This document shows, piece by piece, positions 26,652-33,920 of a stretch of 34,155 nucleotides of DNA. The notes under the pieces are model-generated. The model saw only the letters and a program-made list of their open reading frames with translations, made no database searches and had not been told where the DNA came from. Both the position numbers and the translations under genes were made by a program. Where the stretch lies: assembly GCA_001872545.1 (NCBI GenBank), contig MNWN01000002.1, positions 1-34,155 on the forward strand. The letters are read 5' to 3'. The stretch's first letter is position 1; every line of letters begins with the position of its first letter. This stretch comes from Parcubacteria group bacterium CG1_02_58_44 (lineage in GTDB: Bacteria; Patescibacteriota; Patescibacteriia; SG8-24).

Positions 26652-27494
26652 TTACGGACCGATGCGCCTGAAGATCCTATGGGCATTGGTCGACAGTTGC
26701 TTCTCCACCTCGGCGACCGGCAGGCGGCGCAGGCTGGCGATGTTGGCCGCCACCTGACGTACGAAGGCCGGCTCGCTTCGCCGTTGGCTCCAGGGAGTCG
26801 GGGTCTGAAAGGGACAGTCGCTCTCCGCCAGCAAGTTGGACAGCGGTGCCTTCTTTAGCAGTTCGCTTTGATAGCCGCCGTGCGTGATGATGCCGGTAAC
26901 CGAGATCATGAAACCGAGACTGAAGTATTTGCGGGCCTGCTTCCAGGTTCCGGAGAAACAGTGCACTACGCCTCGCGAGTCGAAACCTTTGGTGGCTTGG
27001 TCCCAGTCGGCGAGCAGCTTCAGCATCTCGTCATGCGCGTCCCGACAGTGCAGCAGCAGCGGCAGTCGAAGTTCGCGCGACAGCTGGAGAAACAGGCCAA
27101 AAGTGCGGACCTGATTTCGCTTGATGCGTTCAGCCAGTTCGATTTCCGCACCGCCACGCCGTCCGGTAGGCAGGTCGTGATAGTCCAGTCCGGTCTCACC
27201 GATGGCCACCGCCTTGGGTCGGCTGGCCAGATGACGATAGGCTCCGAAGTCGATCAGCTTGTCGTCGGCGATCTGGTCGCCTGTCACCTTCGACGGATGC
27301 AGACCGACCGCAGCGTAGACGCCCTCGTGCCGTTCGGCGATGCCCACCGCCAGCGTCGAGGAAACGTAGTCGCAACCCAGAGTCACGACCGAGACGTTCT
27401 CGTGCCGGGCGTGATCGACTACAGTCTCAAGATCCCGGTCGAAGATCGGGTCATCCAGGTGAGCGTGAGTGTCGATCAGGCGATGCGTTTCCAT
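26652..27494 (-). CDS. TatD-family metal-dependent hydrolase (copy 2)
   Basis: A second TatD protein of 280 residues, clearly diverged from the neighbouring copy. Ligands: H10 and H12 in IDTHAHLDD, Glu in AIGETGLDYHD, His in LLLHCRDAHDE, His in VVHCFSGTW, and Asp in LLAESDCPFQTPTP, where the usual ETDAP is changed to ESDCP but the metal-binding Asp is kept. It follows cvpA by 21 bp and probably shares its promoter. Two diverged TatD copies in a reduced genome suggest separate substrates, perhaps salvage of external DNA and repair; that is inference. Confidence 0.9.
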   Translation of the reverse strand: METHRLIDTHAHLDDPIFDRDLETVVDHARHENVSVVTLGCDYVSSTLAVGIAERHEGVYAAVGLHPSKVTGDQIADDKLIDFGAYRHLASRPKAVAIGETGLDYHDLPTGRRGGAEIELAERIKRNQVRTFGLFLQLSRELRLPLLLHCRDAHDEMLKLLADWDQATKGFDSRGVVHCFSGTWKQARKYFSLGFMISVTGIITHGGYQSELLKKAPLSNLLAESDCPFQTPTPWSQRRSEPAFVRQVAANIASLRRLPVAEVEKQLSTNAHRIFRRIGP

Positions 27495-27515
27495 GATGAA
27501 AAAGATGAAGCCGAG

Positions 27516-28028
27516 CTATAGCACCGAGTGCAGTATCTGAACGGCCTGCGGCAGGAGCGGCGAGACGGCCAGACCGATCAGGTTCAGTGCGTCGGCCAGG
27601 ATTGACTCATCTAGCAACGGTCCAAAGCCGTCAAAGAACGGAAACCGTCCGGCAAAGTAGACCGCCAGACCCAAAACCAGTGTCCCTTCGATCAGACCGA
27701 AAAGCGCGCCCAACAGCCGGTTGAAAGTCTTGAGGAACGGCAGGACGGCAACGACGTTGAAGATCTTCTCCAGCAGACTGAACAGCAGGGCGACCAGCCG
27801 GGTGATCAGCAGGAACAGGACGAAAAAGGAGATGATGTCGGCCAGGTTCTGGTTGCCGCCGATGAACGGAGCGAGCACTCCGCTGACCTGTTCGTAGAGT
27901 CGGCCGGCGATGAAGGCTCCGGCCACGAAGCCGATCAGCGAGCCGGCCATATGGATGATGCCGAACCACAGACCGTACAGGACGAAACCGCCCAGGACGA
28001 TTAGCGCTATCAGGTCGATGACGTTCAT
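27516..28028 (-). CDS. CvpA-family membrane protein
   Basis: From the ATG at 28028 the product has 170 residues: MNVIDLIALIVLGGFVLYGLWFGII and then three further hydrophobic segments. The layout and the glycine-rich second segment (IHMAGSLIGFVAGAFIAGRLYE) match the CvpA/colicin V production family, whose cellular role is still unclear. A longer frame to 28088 would add 20 Arg/His/Lys-rich residues that overlap the predicted transcript start, so the internal ATG was chosen. The first gene of the cvpA-tatD unit. Confidence 0.8.
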   Translation of the reverse strand: MNVIDLIALIVLGGFVLYGLWFGIIHMAGSLIGFVAGAFIAGRLYEQVSGVLAPFIGGNQNLADIISFFVLFLLITRLVALLFSLLEKIFNVVAVLPFLKTFNRLLGALFGLIEGTLVLGLAVYFAGRFPFFDGFGPLLDESILADALNLIGLAVSPLLPQAVQILHSVL

Positions 28029-28086
28029 GTTTTTTGAATGATGGGACTTACGTCGTGTTGGGTGCGCGAGGCACCCTCTCGGCCCC

Positions 28087-28116
28087 ATTGTAGCATTTTC
28101 CGCCCGTGCGCGTCAG
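28087..28116 (-). promoter_or_regulatory. Extended -10 promoter for cvpA-tatD
   Basis: Minus strand: -10 TACAAT (28087-28092) preceded by TGC, an extended -10, and -35 CTGACG (28111-28116) with an 18-bp spacer. The site overlaps the metG stop. The predicted start is near 28080, giving a leader of about 50 nt that contains a GGTGCGCGAGGCACC-type hairpin. Confidence 0.5.
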
Positions 28117-29612
28117 GCGGAGAGGCGCGGGAAGAGTATCTCGTCCTTGCTCACCTTGGTACCTGGTTCGAGTCCGCCCCACTTGCAGCCTTCGGGTAGT
28201 CGGGCTGCGGCGACATCGATCGACAGCTGGGTCAAAATTTTCTCGGCGGCGTTCGGTACGATCGGCAGCAAGGCCAATCCGATCTGACGTAATGCCTCAG
28301 CGATCTGGTACATGAACGGCGACACGTCGATCCCTTCCTTGGCTTTCTTGAACGGCGCCTCAGTGTCGATCGCCTGGTTAACCGAAGTCACGTAGCGTTC
28401 GACTGTTCGAATTGCCTCGTCGAAACGGAAGGAGGTAAGTGCACTTTCGTAGGCTGACCAGAAGGCCGGGGTATCGAACCGGTCCGGCTGCCGCGCCGGA
28501 ACCCGGCCGTCACAGTACTTTTCGACCATAGTCGCGGTCCGAGCCGTCAGGTTGCCTATACCGTTCACCAGCTTGGAGGTGTAGGTCTCCTCGAGAGTGC
28601 GGACGGAAAAATCCCCGTCCTCGTACGACGACAGGCCGCCGAGCAGAAAGTAGCGGACCGCGTCGGTGCCGTATCTCTCCACCAGGTCGTAGGGATTGAC
28701 TACGTTGCCGAGCGACTTGGACATCTTCTGACCGTCCGCAGTGATGAAGCCGTGAATGAACACCTGCCGCGACATCGGCAGTCCGGCCGACAGCAGCATG
28801 GCCTGCCACATGGCCGACTGCTGGCGCAGATTGTCCTTGCCCGCGACCTGCACGCCGGGCCAGAAGGCCCCAAAGCTCGCCTGATCCTCGGGCCAGCCTA
28901 AGGTTGCAATATAGTTGACCAGCGCATCGAACCAGACGTACATGACATGCTCGTCATCGTCCGGCACCGCTATGCCCCACGGCATCTTGGCTCTGAGGCG
29001 CGAGATGCTGAAGTCCTGAAGTCCACCGCGCACGAACGAAGTGATCTCTTTGAACCGCGACGTCGGCATCACGAAGTCCGGCTGGCCGGCGTAGCGCTCA
29101 AGCAGTCGGTCGGCGTAGTTCGACCAGCGGAAGAAGTAGTTCTCCTCGTCGCGCAGCTCTATCTCTAGATTGGGATGCACCGGACAGTGTCCGTCCTCCA
29201 GTTCGGAGTCGGTCTTCTCCAGCTCGCAGCCGACGCAGTACTTGTTCTGATAGTGCGCCTTGTAGATGTCGCCGGACGCGGCACAACGACGCCAGAATTC
29301 CTGGGCTGCAGCGACGTGACGCTCATCGGTCGTGCGGATGAAGTTGGTGTAGGTCAAGTTGAGCGACTCTTTCAGTCCGTCGAACTTGGCCGCAAAGCCG
29401 TCGCAGTACTCCTTCGGGTCGAGTCCTGCCTCCTGCGCCTTGAGGTAAATCTTCTGCCCGTGCTCATCCGTACCGGTGTTGAAGATAACCTCGTCACCCA
29501 AGAGTCGTCGCCAGCGCGCCAATGCGTCGGCCTGGATTATCTCCAGGGCAAAACCGATGTGCGGCTCGGCGTTGACGTAGGGTAAGGTCGTGGTGATGTA
29601 GTATTTTCCCAT
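28113..29612 (-). CDS. metG: Methionyl-tRNA synthetase
   Basis: The 499-residue class I enzyme charges initiator and elongator tRNA-Met. The first signature reads HIGF at 18-21 (usually HIGH). The second is intact, KMSKS at 296-300. A zinc-knuckle insertion carries C126, C129, C143 and H146, where the last position is usually Cys. MetRS-specific segments FNTGTDEHGQK and MYVWFDALVNYI are present. No C-terminal tRNA-binding (EMAP-like) domain follows, so this is the short form. It starts 4 bp after rsmI and ends at the cvpA promoter. Confidence 0.95.
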   Translation of the reverse strand: MGKYYITTTLPYVNAEPHIGFALEIIQADALARWRRLLGDEVIFNTGTDEHGQKIYLKAQEAGLDPKEYCDGFAAKFDGLKESLNLTYTNFIRTTDERHVAAAQEFWRRCAASGDIYKAHYQNKYCVGCELEKTDSELEDGHCPVHPNLEIELRDEENYFFRWSNYADRLLERYAGQPDFVMPTSRFKEITSFVRGGLQDFSISRLRAKMPWGIAVPDDDEHVMYVWFDALVNYIATLGWPEDQASFGAFWPGVQVAGKDNLRQQSAMWQAMLLSAGLPMSRQVFIHGFITADGQKMSKSLGNVVNPYDLVERYGTDAVRYFLLGGLSSYEDGDFSVRTLEETYTSKLVNGIGNLTARTATMVEKYCDGRVPARQPDRFDTPAFWSAYESALTSFRFDEAIRTVERYVTSVNQAIDTEAPFKKAKEGIDVSPFMYQIAEALRQIGLALLPIVPNAAEKILTQLSIDVAAARLPEGCKWGGLEPGTKVSKDEILFPRLSA

Positions 29613-29616
29613 ATGG

Positions 29617-30294
29617 TCATTTCTTTCCTTCGATGACGATGACGAATTCTCCTTTGGCGCTGCCTTGCGCCAGTCGGGCCGCGGCTTCGGCCGCCGTCCC
29701 GCGGTAGGCTGTCTCGTGGATTTTGGTCAGTTCCCTGAGGACGCAGATCCGGCGCTCCGGGTCGAGCTCGCCGATCGACTCCAGCGCCTTACCGATGCGG
29801 TGCGGCGACTCGTAGACCACGGTCGGATGCGGACTCTCGAGCGCCATCCTGAAGAACGCCCCGCGTCCCTTCTTGTGCGGCGGAAAGCCGAGGAAGGTGA
29901 AGGCGGACGATGGGAAGCCGGCGACCGATACCGCCGCCAAGGCCGCACTCGGTCCGGGGATCGGAATAATCCTGAGCTCCGGCTCCTCAATCAGGAGGTC
30001 GCGAATCAGCAGCGAACCCGGATCGCTGATTCCCGGCGTTCCGGCGTCGCTCACCAGCCCCACTTCCCTACCCTCACGCAGCAACTCCAAGATGCGGCCT
30101 AGCTTCCGGCCGTGCACTTGCTCACGATAGCTCTCGATAACGACCTCGATCTCATGCCTGTCGAGCAGTCGCCGTGTCACCCGCGTGTCCTCGCAAAAGA
30201 GGATGTCGACTTTCCTCAGAATCTCAAGTGCCCTCAGGGTAACGTCCCCGAGGTTGCCGATCGGTGTGGCGATGACGTAAAAGATTCCCGACAT
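29617..30294 (-). CDS. rsmI: 16S rRNA (cytidine-1402-2'-O)-methyltransferase
   Basis: RsmI methylates the ribose of C1402 in the 16S rRNA decoding centre using S-adenosylmethionine. The 225-residue protein has the tetrapyrrole-methylase fold signatures YVIATPIGNLGDVTLRAL, FCEDTRVTRRLL, LVSDAGTPGISDPG and PGPSAALAAVSVAGFP. GFPPHKKG and YESPHRIGKAL are RsmI-specific. It is shorter than the usual 280 because the C-terminal extension is missing. It lies 3 bp after thiI and 4 bp before metG. Confidence 0.94.
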   Translation of the reverse strand: MSGIFYVIATPIGNLGDVTLRALEILRKVDILFCEDTRVTRRLLDRHEIEVVIESYREQVHGRKLGRILELLREGREVGLVSDAGTPGISDPGSLLIRDLLIEEPELRIIPIPGPSAALAAVSVAGFPSSAFTFLGFPPHKKGRGAFFRMALESPHPTVVYESPHRIGKALESIGELDPERRICVLRELTKIHETAYRGTAAEAAARLAQGSAKGEFVIVIEGKK

Positions 30295-30297
30295 ATC

Positions 30298-31482
30298 TTA
30301 GGACATTGTACCTGTTTGCCGGCCCAACGTCTCACGTTCCGTCTGAGCCAATGCAGTCTCGATCAGGCGGGTGTAGTCGAGCTTGGCCTCCTCGGCTGCG
30401 GCCTGCTCCGGAGTGGAGCGCAGTTCGGGATGGTCGGGCACGAACAGCGAGCAGCAGTCGTCGTGCGGTTCGATCGAAACGGCATAGGTGCCGATGGCGC
30501 GGGCCAGATCCACGATGTCGCGCTTGTCCTCGCCGATGAGCGGCCGGTAGATCGGCAGCTTCGCGGCGGCACTCACGGTCAGGAGATTCTCTGGCGTCTG
30601 CGAGGCGACCTGTCCCAGACTGTCGCCGGTCACCAGGCCGAGCGCGCCTTCACTAATGGCCAGCCGTTCGGCCAGCCGCATCATCAGACGACGGTACATG
30701 ATGATCCTTAATGCCTGGTCGGTCTTGGCCGTGATCTCGCGCTGCGCTTCGGCGATCGACACTGTATATAGGATAGAGCGTCCCTGAAAGCGATCGAGCG
30801 ACTCGGCCAGCCGCCGGACCTTGTCGATGGACTCGCGTCCGACGTGCGGGTAGCTGTGGAAGTGGACGAATATCGTTCGGCAGCCGCGACGCATCAGTTT
30901 CCAGGCCGCAACCGGCGAGTCGATACCGCCGGAAAGCAGTACGACCATGGTGCCCGTCGTACCGGTTGGCAGTCCGCCCGGACCCGGCTGTCGGTCGGTC
31001 GCCACAAACGCCCCGTCGACATTGATCTCGACGAAGACGGTATGGTCAGGATCGGAAAGGTCAACGTGCAGTGCGGGGTTCGCCCCCAGTACTCCGGCAC
31101 CGACCGTCCCGGCGGTCTCGACCGAATTGAGCGGGAACGACTTGTCGGCCCGTTTGGCCGTGACGCGAAACGAGCCGGACTTGGCGGTCATCAGCTGGGC
31201 GGCCATGCGGGAGATTTCTTCGATTTGACGAGGGCAGCTCTGGGCGAAGGTGAAGTTGCTGATACCGAACACCTCGGACAGTGCGGTCCGGAGCCGGTTG
31301 ATCTCGGGAGTCAGGTCGCGGTCCGACTGCAGCAGCATCAGTCCCTTGCGAAAACCGATCTTGAGGTCAGGAAATTCGCCCAGCCGACGGCGGGCGTTGT
31401 CCCGGAGCTGACGCTCGAACAGGGTCCGGTTATTGCCCTTGAGCGCAATTTCGTCGGTATGGATGATGACTGAATCGATCAT
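30298..31482 (-). CDS. thiI: tRNA 4-thiouridine synthase ThiI
   Basis: ThiI adenylates and thiolates U8 of tRNA and in some bacteria supplies sulfur for thiamine thiazole. The 394-residue protein has an N-terminal ferredoxin-like and THUMP region (about 1-165) and the PP-loop SGGIDSP at 184-190. It has the C-terminal DDCC motif (Cys343, Cys344), one of which corresponds to the persulfide-linked cysteine of the family. There is no rhodanese domain, as in most Gram-positive and archaeal forms. It is the first gene of thiI-rsmI-metG. No convincing promoter was found in front of it, although a TAAAAT occurs about 40 bp upstream. Confidence 0.93.
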   Translation of the reverse strand: MIDSVIIHTDEIALKGNNRTLFERQLRDNARRRLGEFPDLKIGFRKGLMLLQSDRDLTPEINRLRTALSEVFGISNFTFAQSCPRQIEEISRMAAQLMTAKSGSFRVTAKRADKSFPLNSVETAGTVGAGVLGANPALHVDLSDPDHTVFVEINVDGAFVATDRQPGPGGLPTGTTGTMVVLLSGGIDSPVAAWKLMRRGCRTIFVHFHSYPHVGRESIDKVRRLAESLDRFQGRSILYTVSIAEAQREITAKTDQALRIIMYRRLMMRLAERLAISEGALGLVTGDSLGQVASQTPENLLTVSAAAKLPIYRPLIGEDKRDIVDLARAIGTYAVSIEPHDDCCSLFVPDHPELRSTPEQAAAEEAKLDYTRLIETALAQTERETLGRQTGTMS

Positions 31483-31930
31483 AGAGAGGCAGGATAGCGT
31501 GACCGATGGGTTTTGACTAGGTCAGATCCCTCTATTTTAGGTTTTGTCATCTCAGCAACTCGGCGGGTCCGGTCGGACGAACGGACGAACGAACGAACCA
31601 TCGCCTCACCGGTCTCGTCATATAGGCCTGAAGAAGTTAAGGCCTCTCCTGCGGCTCGACCTTGAGCCGGGATCCACGATCCCGATCTATCCTGCGGGAC
31701 GATTTTGATACAGCAATCTCGGAGGCAATCGATCACCGATCCGATCTTTTTACTTCTGGGTCCCGGCTCAAAGGCCGGGACGACATTACTCCATTTGTCA
31801 TTCCGGAACCGCGAGTGTAACGAGTGGTATCCGGGATCCAGAGTCCGATTTTTCTTGCTTCTGGGTACCCACCTCCGTTTCTGTCACCCCGGACCTGCCA
31901 CGATGATTTCCCAAAACTGATGAAATTTAT
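31483..31930. repeat. Gene-free region packed with REP-like palindromes
   Basis: No credible gene lies here. It holds a GGCTC/GAGCC hairpin (31653-31668), a GGGATC/GATCCC hairpin (31669-31683), a 7-bp stem TCCCGGC/GCCGGGA (31761-31780), and a longer imperfect palindrome (about 31799-31837). An imperfect direct repeat of about 26 bp occurs at 31739 and 31844 (tccgat..tttt..cttctgggt). A short tetranucleotide tract of gaac/acga units lies at about 31575-31600. Phrases such as GAGCCGGGATCC are typical of extragenic palindromic repeats. A related piece recurs near 33825. Confidence 0.6.
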
Positions 31931-31960
31931 AAAAAGAAAAGCGGCCCGTTTGCGGACCGC
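31931..31960 (-). terminator. Rho-independent terminator after the orphan membrane protein gene
   Basis: On the minus strand GCGGTCCG-caaa-CGGGCCGC (31953-31960 with 31941-31948), one G-T pair, is followed by TTTTCTTTTT. It sits about 50 bp after the stop at 32011. Confidence 0.8.
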
Positions 31961-32010
31961 CGGAGAGGTTCTCTTCGTCGGTTGGCCACCAGAGGGCCGG
32001 CATGATTCGT

Positions 32011-32850
32011 TCAGGAAGGGTCGGCTGTCAGATGCAGCAACCGCTTGGAGACGACTTCCCAGTTGAGGACGCCGAAGGCTGCACCGAGCAGGCCGCCGAA
32101 GAACACCAGCATTAACTGCTGAACTAACGATCCGGTCGACTGAGCTAGCCAGAGGTAGCTGACCGTCCCGCCGAGCGTCCCGTCGATCGCACAGAGTACC
32201 CGTTTTTGCGAGTGGATCAGCCTGAACAGGTGCCAGCCGGCCAAAATGGCGAACTTGGCTATCAGGAAGACGCCAAAGGCGACGTACTTCCATAGCGTCC
32301 AGCCGAAAAATTTACCAAAAACTATTATTCCTTGTGAGGTCAATATCAATGCCTGTCCATAACCCAAATCAGATGAAGTATCTGTTTCGGGCACACTTTC
32401 CTTTTCCCAGGCAACGAAGCCACTCACGGAGTTTCCGGTCAGTATCAGTATTGTTGCCATTGTGCTGACTCCGATTGCGATCATCACTACAAAAAAACAA
32501 GAAAGAATGTGGAGAGGCAACCAAGGCAGATGACCAAGATTCTCCACAAACCAATAAACACCAAAAAATAACCCCGCAATTACTCCAGAATAAATGACCG
32601 GATGCGGCTTTCGGAGCCACTGTCGGACTTCTTTTATTCCCTCGGTCAGCCACCAACCGGTTCCCTCGGCCGCCCGACGCAGGGCCATCGGAACGGACCG
32701 ACAGACCTGCCGGAACTCGTAGCCCAGGTAGCCGCCGGCCCCTCCGGCCAACAAGCCCAGATACCAAAACTTGGGGGTGAATAGGAACGCCACCAGGCAG
32801 CACAGTGTGCCACCCACGAAACAGGCCAATGCGATCTTCTTCGTCTCCAT
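32011..32850 (-). CDS. Polytopic membrane protein of unknown function
   Basis: No family is recognised. The 279-residue protein has about six to eight hydrophobic segments: residues 5-22, 27-46, 86-104, 110-138, 168-185, 187-210 and about 228-262. A basic loop lies at 48-83 (FRQVCRSVPMALRRAAEGTG and onward) and a short acidic loop at about 147-163. Glycine-rich helix pairs (LLAGGAGGYLGYE and VFFGGLLGAAFGVLNWE) occur at both ends. A perfect AGGAGGT ribosome-binding site precedes the ATG, rare in this window. The gene has its own promoter-like site and terminator, so it is monocistronic. The middle is more AT-rich than the ends. It sits among mobile remnants and may be accessory or fast-evolving. 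Confidence 0.7.
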   Translation of the reverse strand: METKKIALACFVGGTLCCLVAFLFTPKFWYLGLLAGGAGGYLGYEFRQVCRSVPMALRRAAEGTGWWLTEGIKEVRQWLRKPHPVIYSGVIAGLFFGVYWFVENLGHLPWLPLHILSCFFVVMIAIGVSTMATILILTGNSVSGFVAWEKESVPETDTSSDLGYGQALILTSQGIIVFGKFFGWTLWKYVAFGVFLIAKFAILAGWHLFRLIHSQKRVLCAIDGTLGGTVSYLWLAQSTGSLVQQLMLVFFGGLLGAAFGVLNWEVVSKRLLHLTADPS

Positions 32851-32923
32851 CGGAGACCTCCTTCCTTTTTCAAGGTGCGTGGTTTTGGCTCAAACGGGCG
32901 GATTCCCGTCTTTGCCTGAAGGA

Positions 32924-32953
32924 ATGGAAGCGAATTTTGAAAGAATTGTCAAG
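32924..32953 (-). promoter_or_regulatory. Promoter-like site for the orphan membrane protein gene
   Basis: Minus strand: a perfect -35 TTGACA (32948-32953), 18-bp spacer, and a weak -10 TTCCAT (32924-32929). It lies directly beside the IS200 remnant. The -10 is poor, so this is tentative. Confidence 0.4.
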
Positions 32954-32981
32954 GCTTTAAAAGCTCCTAACTTAAATCTCC

Positions 32982-32995
32982 GGGCGTAAGCCCGA
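32982..32995. repeat. Left-end hairpin of the IS200 remnant
   Basis: A 5-bp GC stem with a GTAA loop, positioned about 45 bp before the tnpA start. It shares loop and core sequence with the right-end hairpin. Confidence 0.65.
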
Positions 32996-33039
32996 GAGAT
33001 GCAGTTGGTTCCAGTGTCCTCTTGTCCCATGCTGTAAGT

Positions 33040-33286
33040 ATGGAGTTCAAGAGACTAAGCCACTGCGTATATCATTGCGAATACCATCTGGTGCTCGTAA
33101 GCAAATACCGCCAGAGCACTGAAGCAAAAATTCCCGTTTCTCAAGGAATTGTACTGGGGAACGGACGGAATTTGGTCAGACGGGTACTTTGCTACGACAG
33201 TTGGTATTAACGAACAGATGATAAAGCAGTACATCGAGCAGCAAGGACAAGAGGACGCTGGACAAGCGAAGCTTGCGCTGGGTTGA
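33040..33286 (+). pseudogene. tnpA: IS200-type TnpA with an internal deletion and frameshift
   Basis: The frame from ATG 33040 begins MEFKRLSHCVYHCEYHLVLVSKYRQ, the normal TnpA N-terminus. From 33128, in a frame shifted by one base, the sequence encodes the normal TnpA C-terminus (FPFLKELYWGTDGIWSDGYFATTVGINEQMIKQYI) to the TGA at 33284-33286. The central part of about 50-60 residues with the HUH metal-binding motif is missing. The catalytic-tyrosine region (SDGYFATTVG) remains. It is therefore inactive by itself. Confidence 0.8.
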
Positions 33287-33288
33287 AA

Positions 33289-33308
33289 CCCCGAGCGTAA
33301 GCTCGGGG
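33289..33308. repeat. Right-end hairpin of the IS200 remnant
   Basis: A perfect 8-bp stem (33289-33296 with 33301-33308) with a GTAA loop, 2 bp after the tnpA stop codon, as in complete IS200/IS605 elements. Confidence 0.7.
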
Positions 33309-33334
33309 AGCTTCATTTACCGCTAGTTTTAAAA

Positions 33335-33366
33335 CCAAAAACGCCCAATCAAGGGCGTCTTTTTAT
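33335..33366 (-). terminator. Rho-independent terminator after the glutaredoxin gene (bidirectional in form)
   Basis: The stem acgccc/gggcgt (33341-33346 with 33353-33358) is flanked by A4 on one side and T5 on the other. It lies 12 bp beyond the stop at 33378. Confidence 0.75.
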
Positions 33367-33377
33367 CTCCTTATCTT

Positions 33378-33623
33378 TTATTCCAATCCCAGTGTCTTGA
33401 TGATCGCTTCTTGATCGAAACCAATAATAACTGTCTCTCCGATCATGACCACCGGTACGCCCATCTGCCCGGTCTTCTCGACCATTTCGCGGGCCGACTC
33501 CTCGTCAGTCGCTACGTCAATATCGCGGTAGTCGATTCCCTTCTCCTTGAGAAATGCCTTGACCATGACGCAGTACGGACAGGTCGGAGTCGAATAGACG
33601 ATTACTTCTTTCTGATTTTCCAT
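33378..33623 (-). CDS. Glutaredoxin-family (NrdH-like) redox protein
   Basis: An 81-residue single-domain thioredoxin fold. The active site CPYC is at 15-18 (VYSTPTCPYCVMVKAFL), the cis-proline motif GVPVV at about 56-60, and the C-terminal glycine turn IIGFDQE follows. It reduces disulfides or glutathione or thioredoxin-type adducts. With a short length and no glutathione genes visible, an NrdH-like electron donor to ribonucleotide reductase or a general thiol reductant is as likely as a classical glutaredoxin. It is monocistronic, with its own terminator. The start is the only ATG that leaves room for the first strand. Confidence 0.88.
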   Translation of the reverse strand: MENQKEVIVYSTPTCPYCVMVKAFLKEKGIDYRDIDVATDEESAREMVEKTGQMGVPVVMIGETVIIGFDQEAIIKTLGLE

Positions 33624-33920
33624 GCGTTTGCGGTTCAGTTTATTACGTTTGTTAAGGCTAACACGGGGACGCCTTAAGAGCTAGACCTTCGGCGGGATGC
33701 CATTATGAAGTAGGTTACAGGACGACCGTCGTAATCCTGTACATCTTCTGATTGACCGCCGCTAGTAAGCAAGGACGGGATCGCTACGCTCACTCGGTTC
33801 GCTCGCAATGACGTGCTTAAAGTGTCATCCCAGCCTTGAGCCGGCCTGCCCGCCATCTTCGTCCCCCGAAGCCTTGGCAAAGGGGAAAGCTTTAACGAAG
33901 GCGGGGACCTAAAATTATTA
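33624..33920. other. Gene-free region with REP-like sequence
   Basis: No gene was found. A hairpin acagga/tcctgt with an inner cgac/gtcg stem lies at about 33718-33741. GGGATCGCTACGCTCACTCG and, after a few bases, GCTCGCAATGACG at about 33778-33813 have the form of common extragenic repeats. TCATCCCAGCCTTGAGCCGG at 33826-33844 resembles the palindromes near 31660-31790. Confidence 0.45.

Larger units (their letters stand above)
32960..33320 (+). mobile_element. Internally deleted IS200/IS605-type element
   Basis: Two terminal hairpins with the same GTAA loop bracket a shortened tnpA: cgggc-gtaa-gcccg (32982-32995) and an 8-bp stem ccccgagc/gctcgggg (33289-33308). The remaining DNA encodes only the two ends of TnpA. 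The outer limits are approximate, because these elements make no target duplication and no terminal inverted repeat marks the edge. It could still move if a related full-length TnpA acts on its hairpins. Confidence 0.7.

Noticed and set aside
31733-32293. 186-codon minus-strand frame over the REP cluster and the end of the membrane protein gene
   Set aside because: It runs through palindromic repeats and a terminator and overlaps the real gene in another frame.
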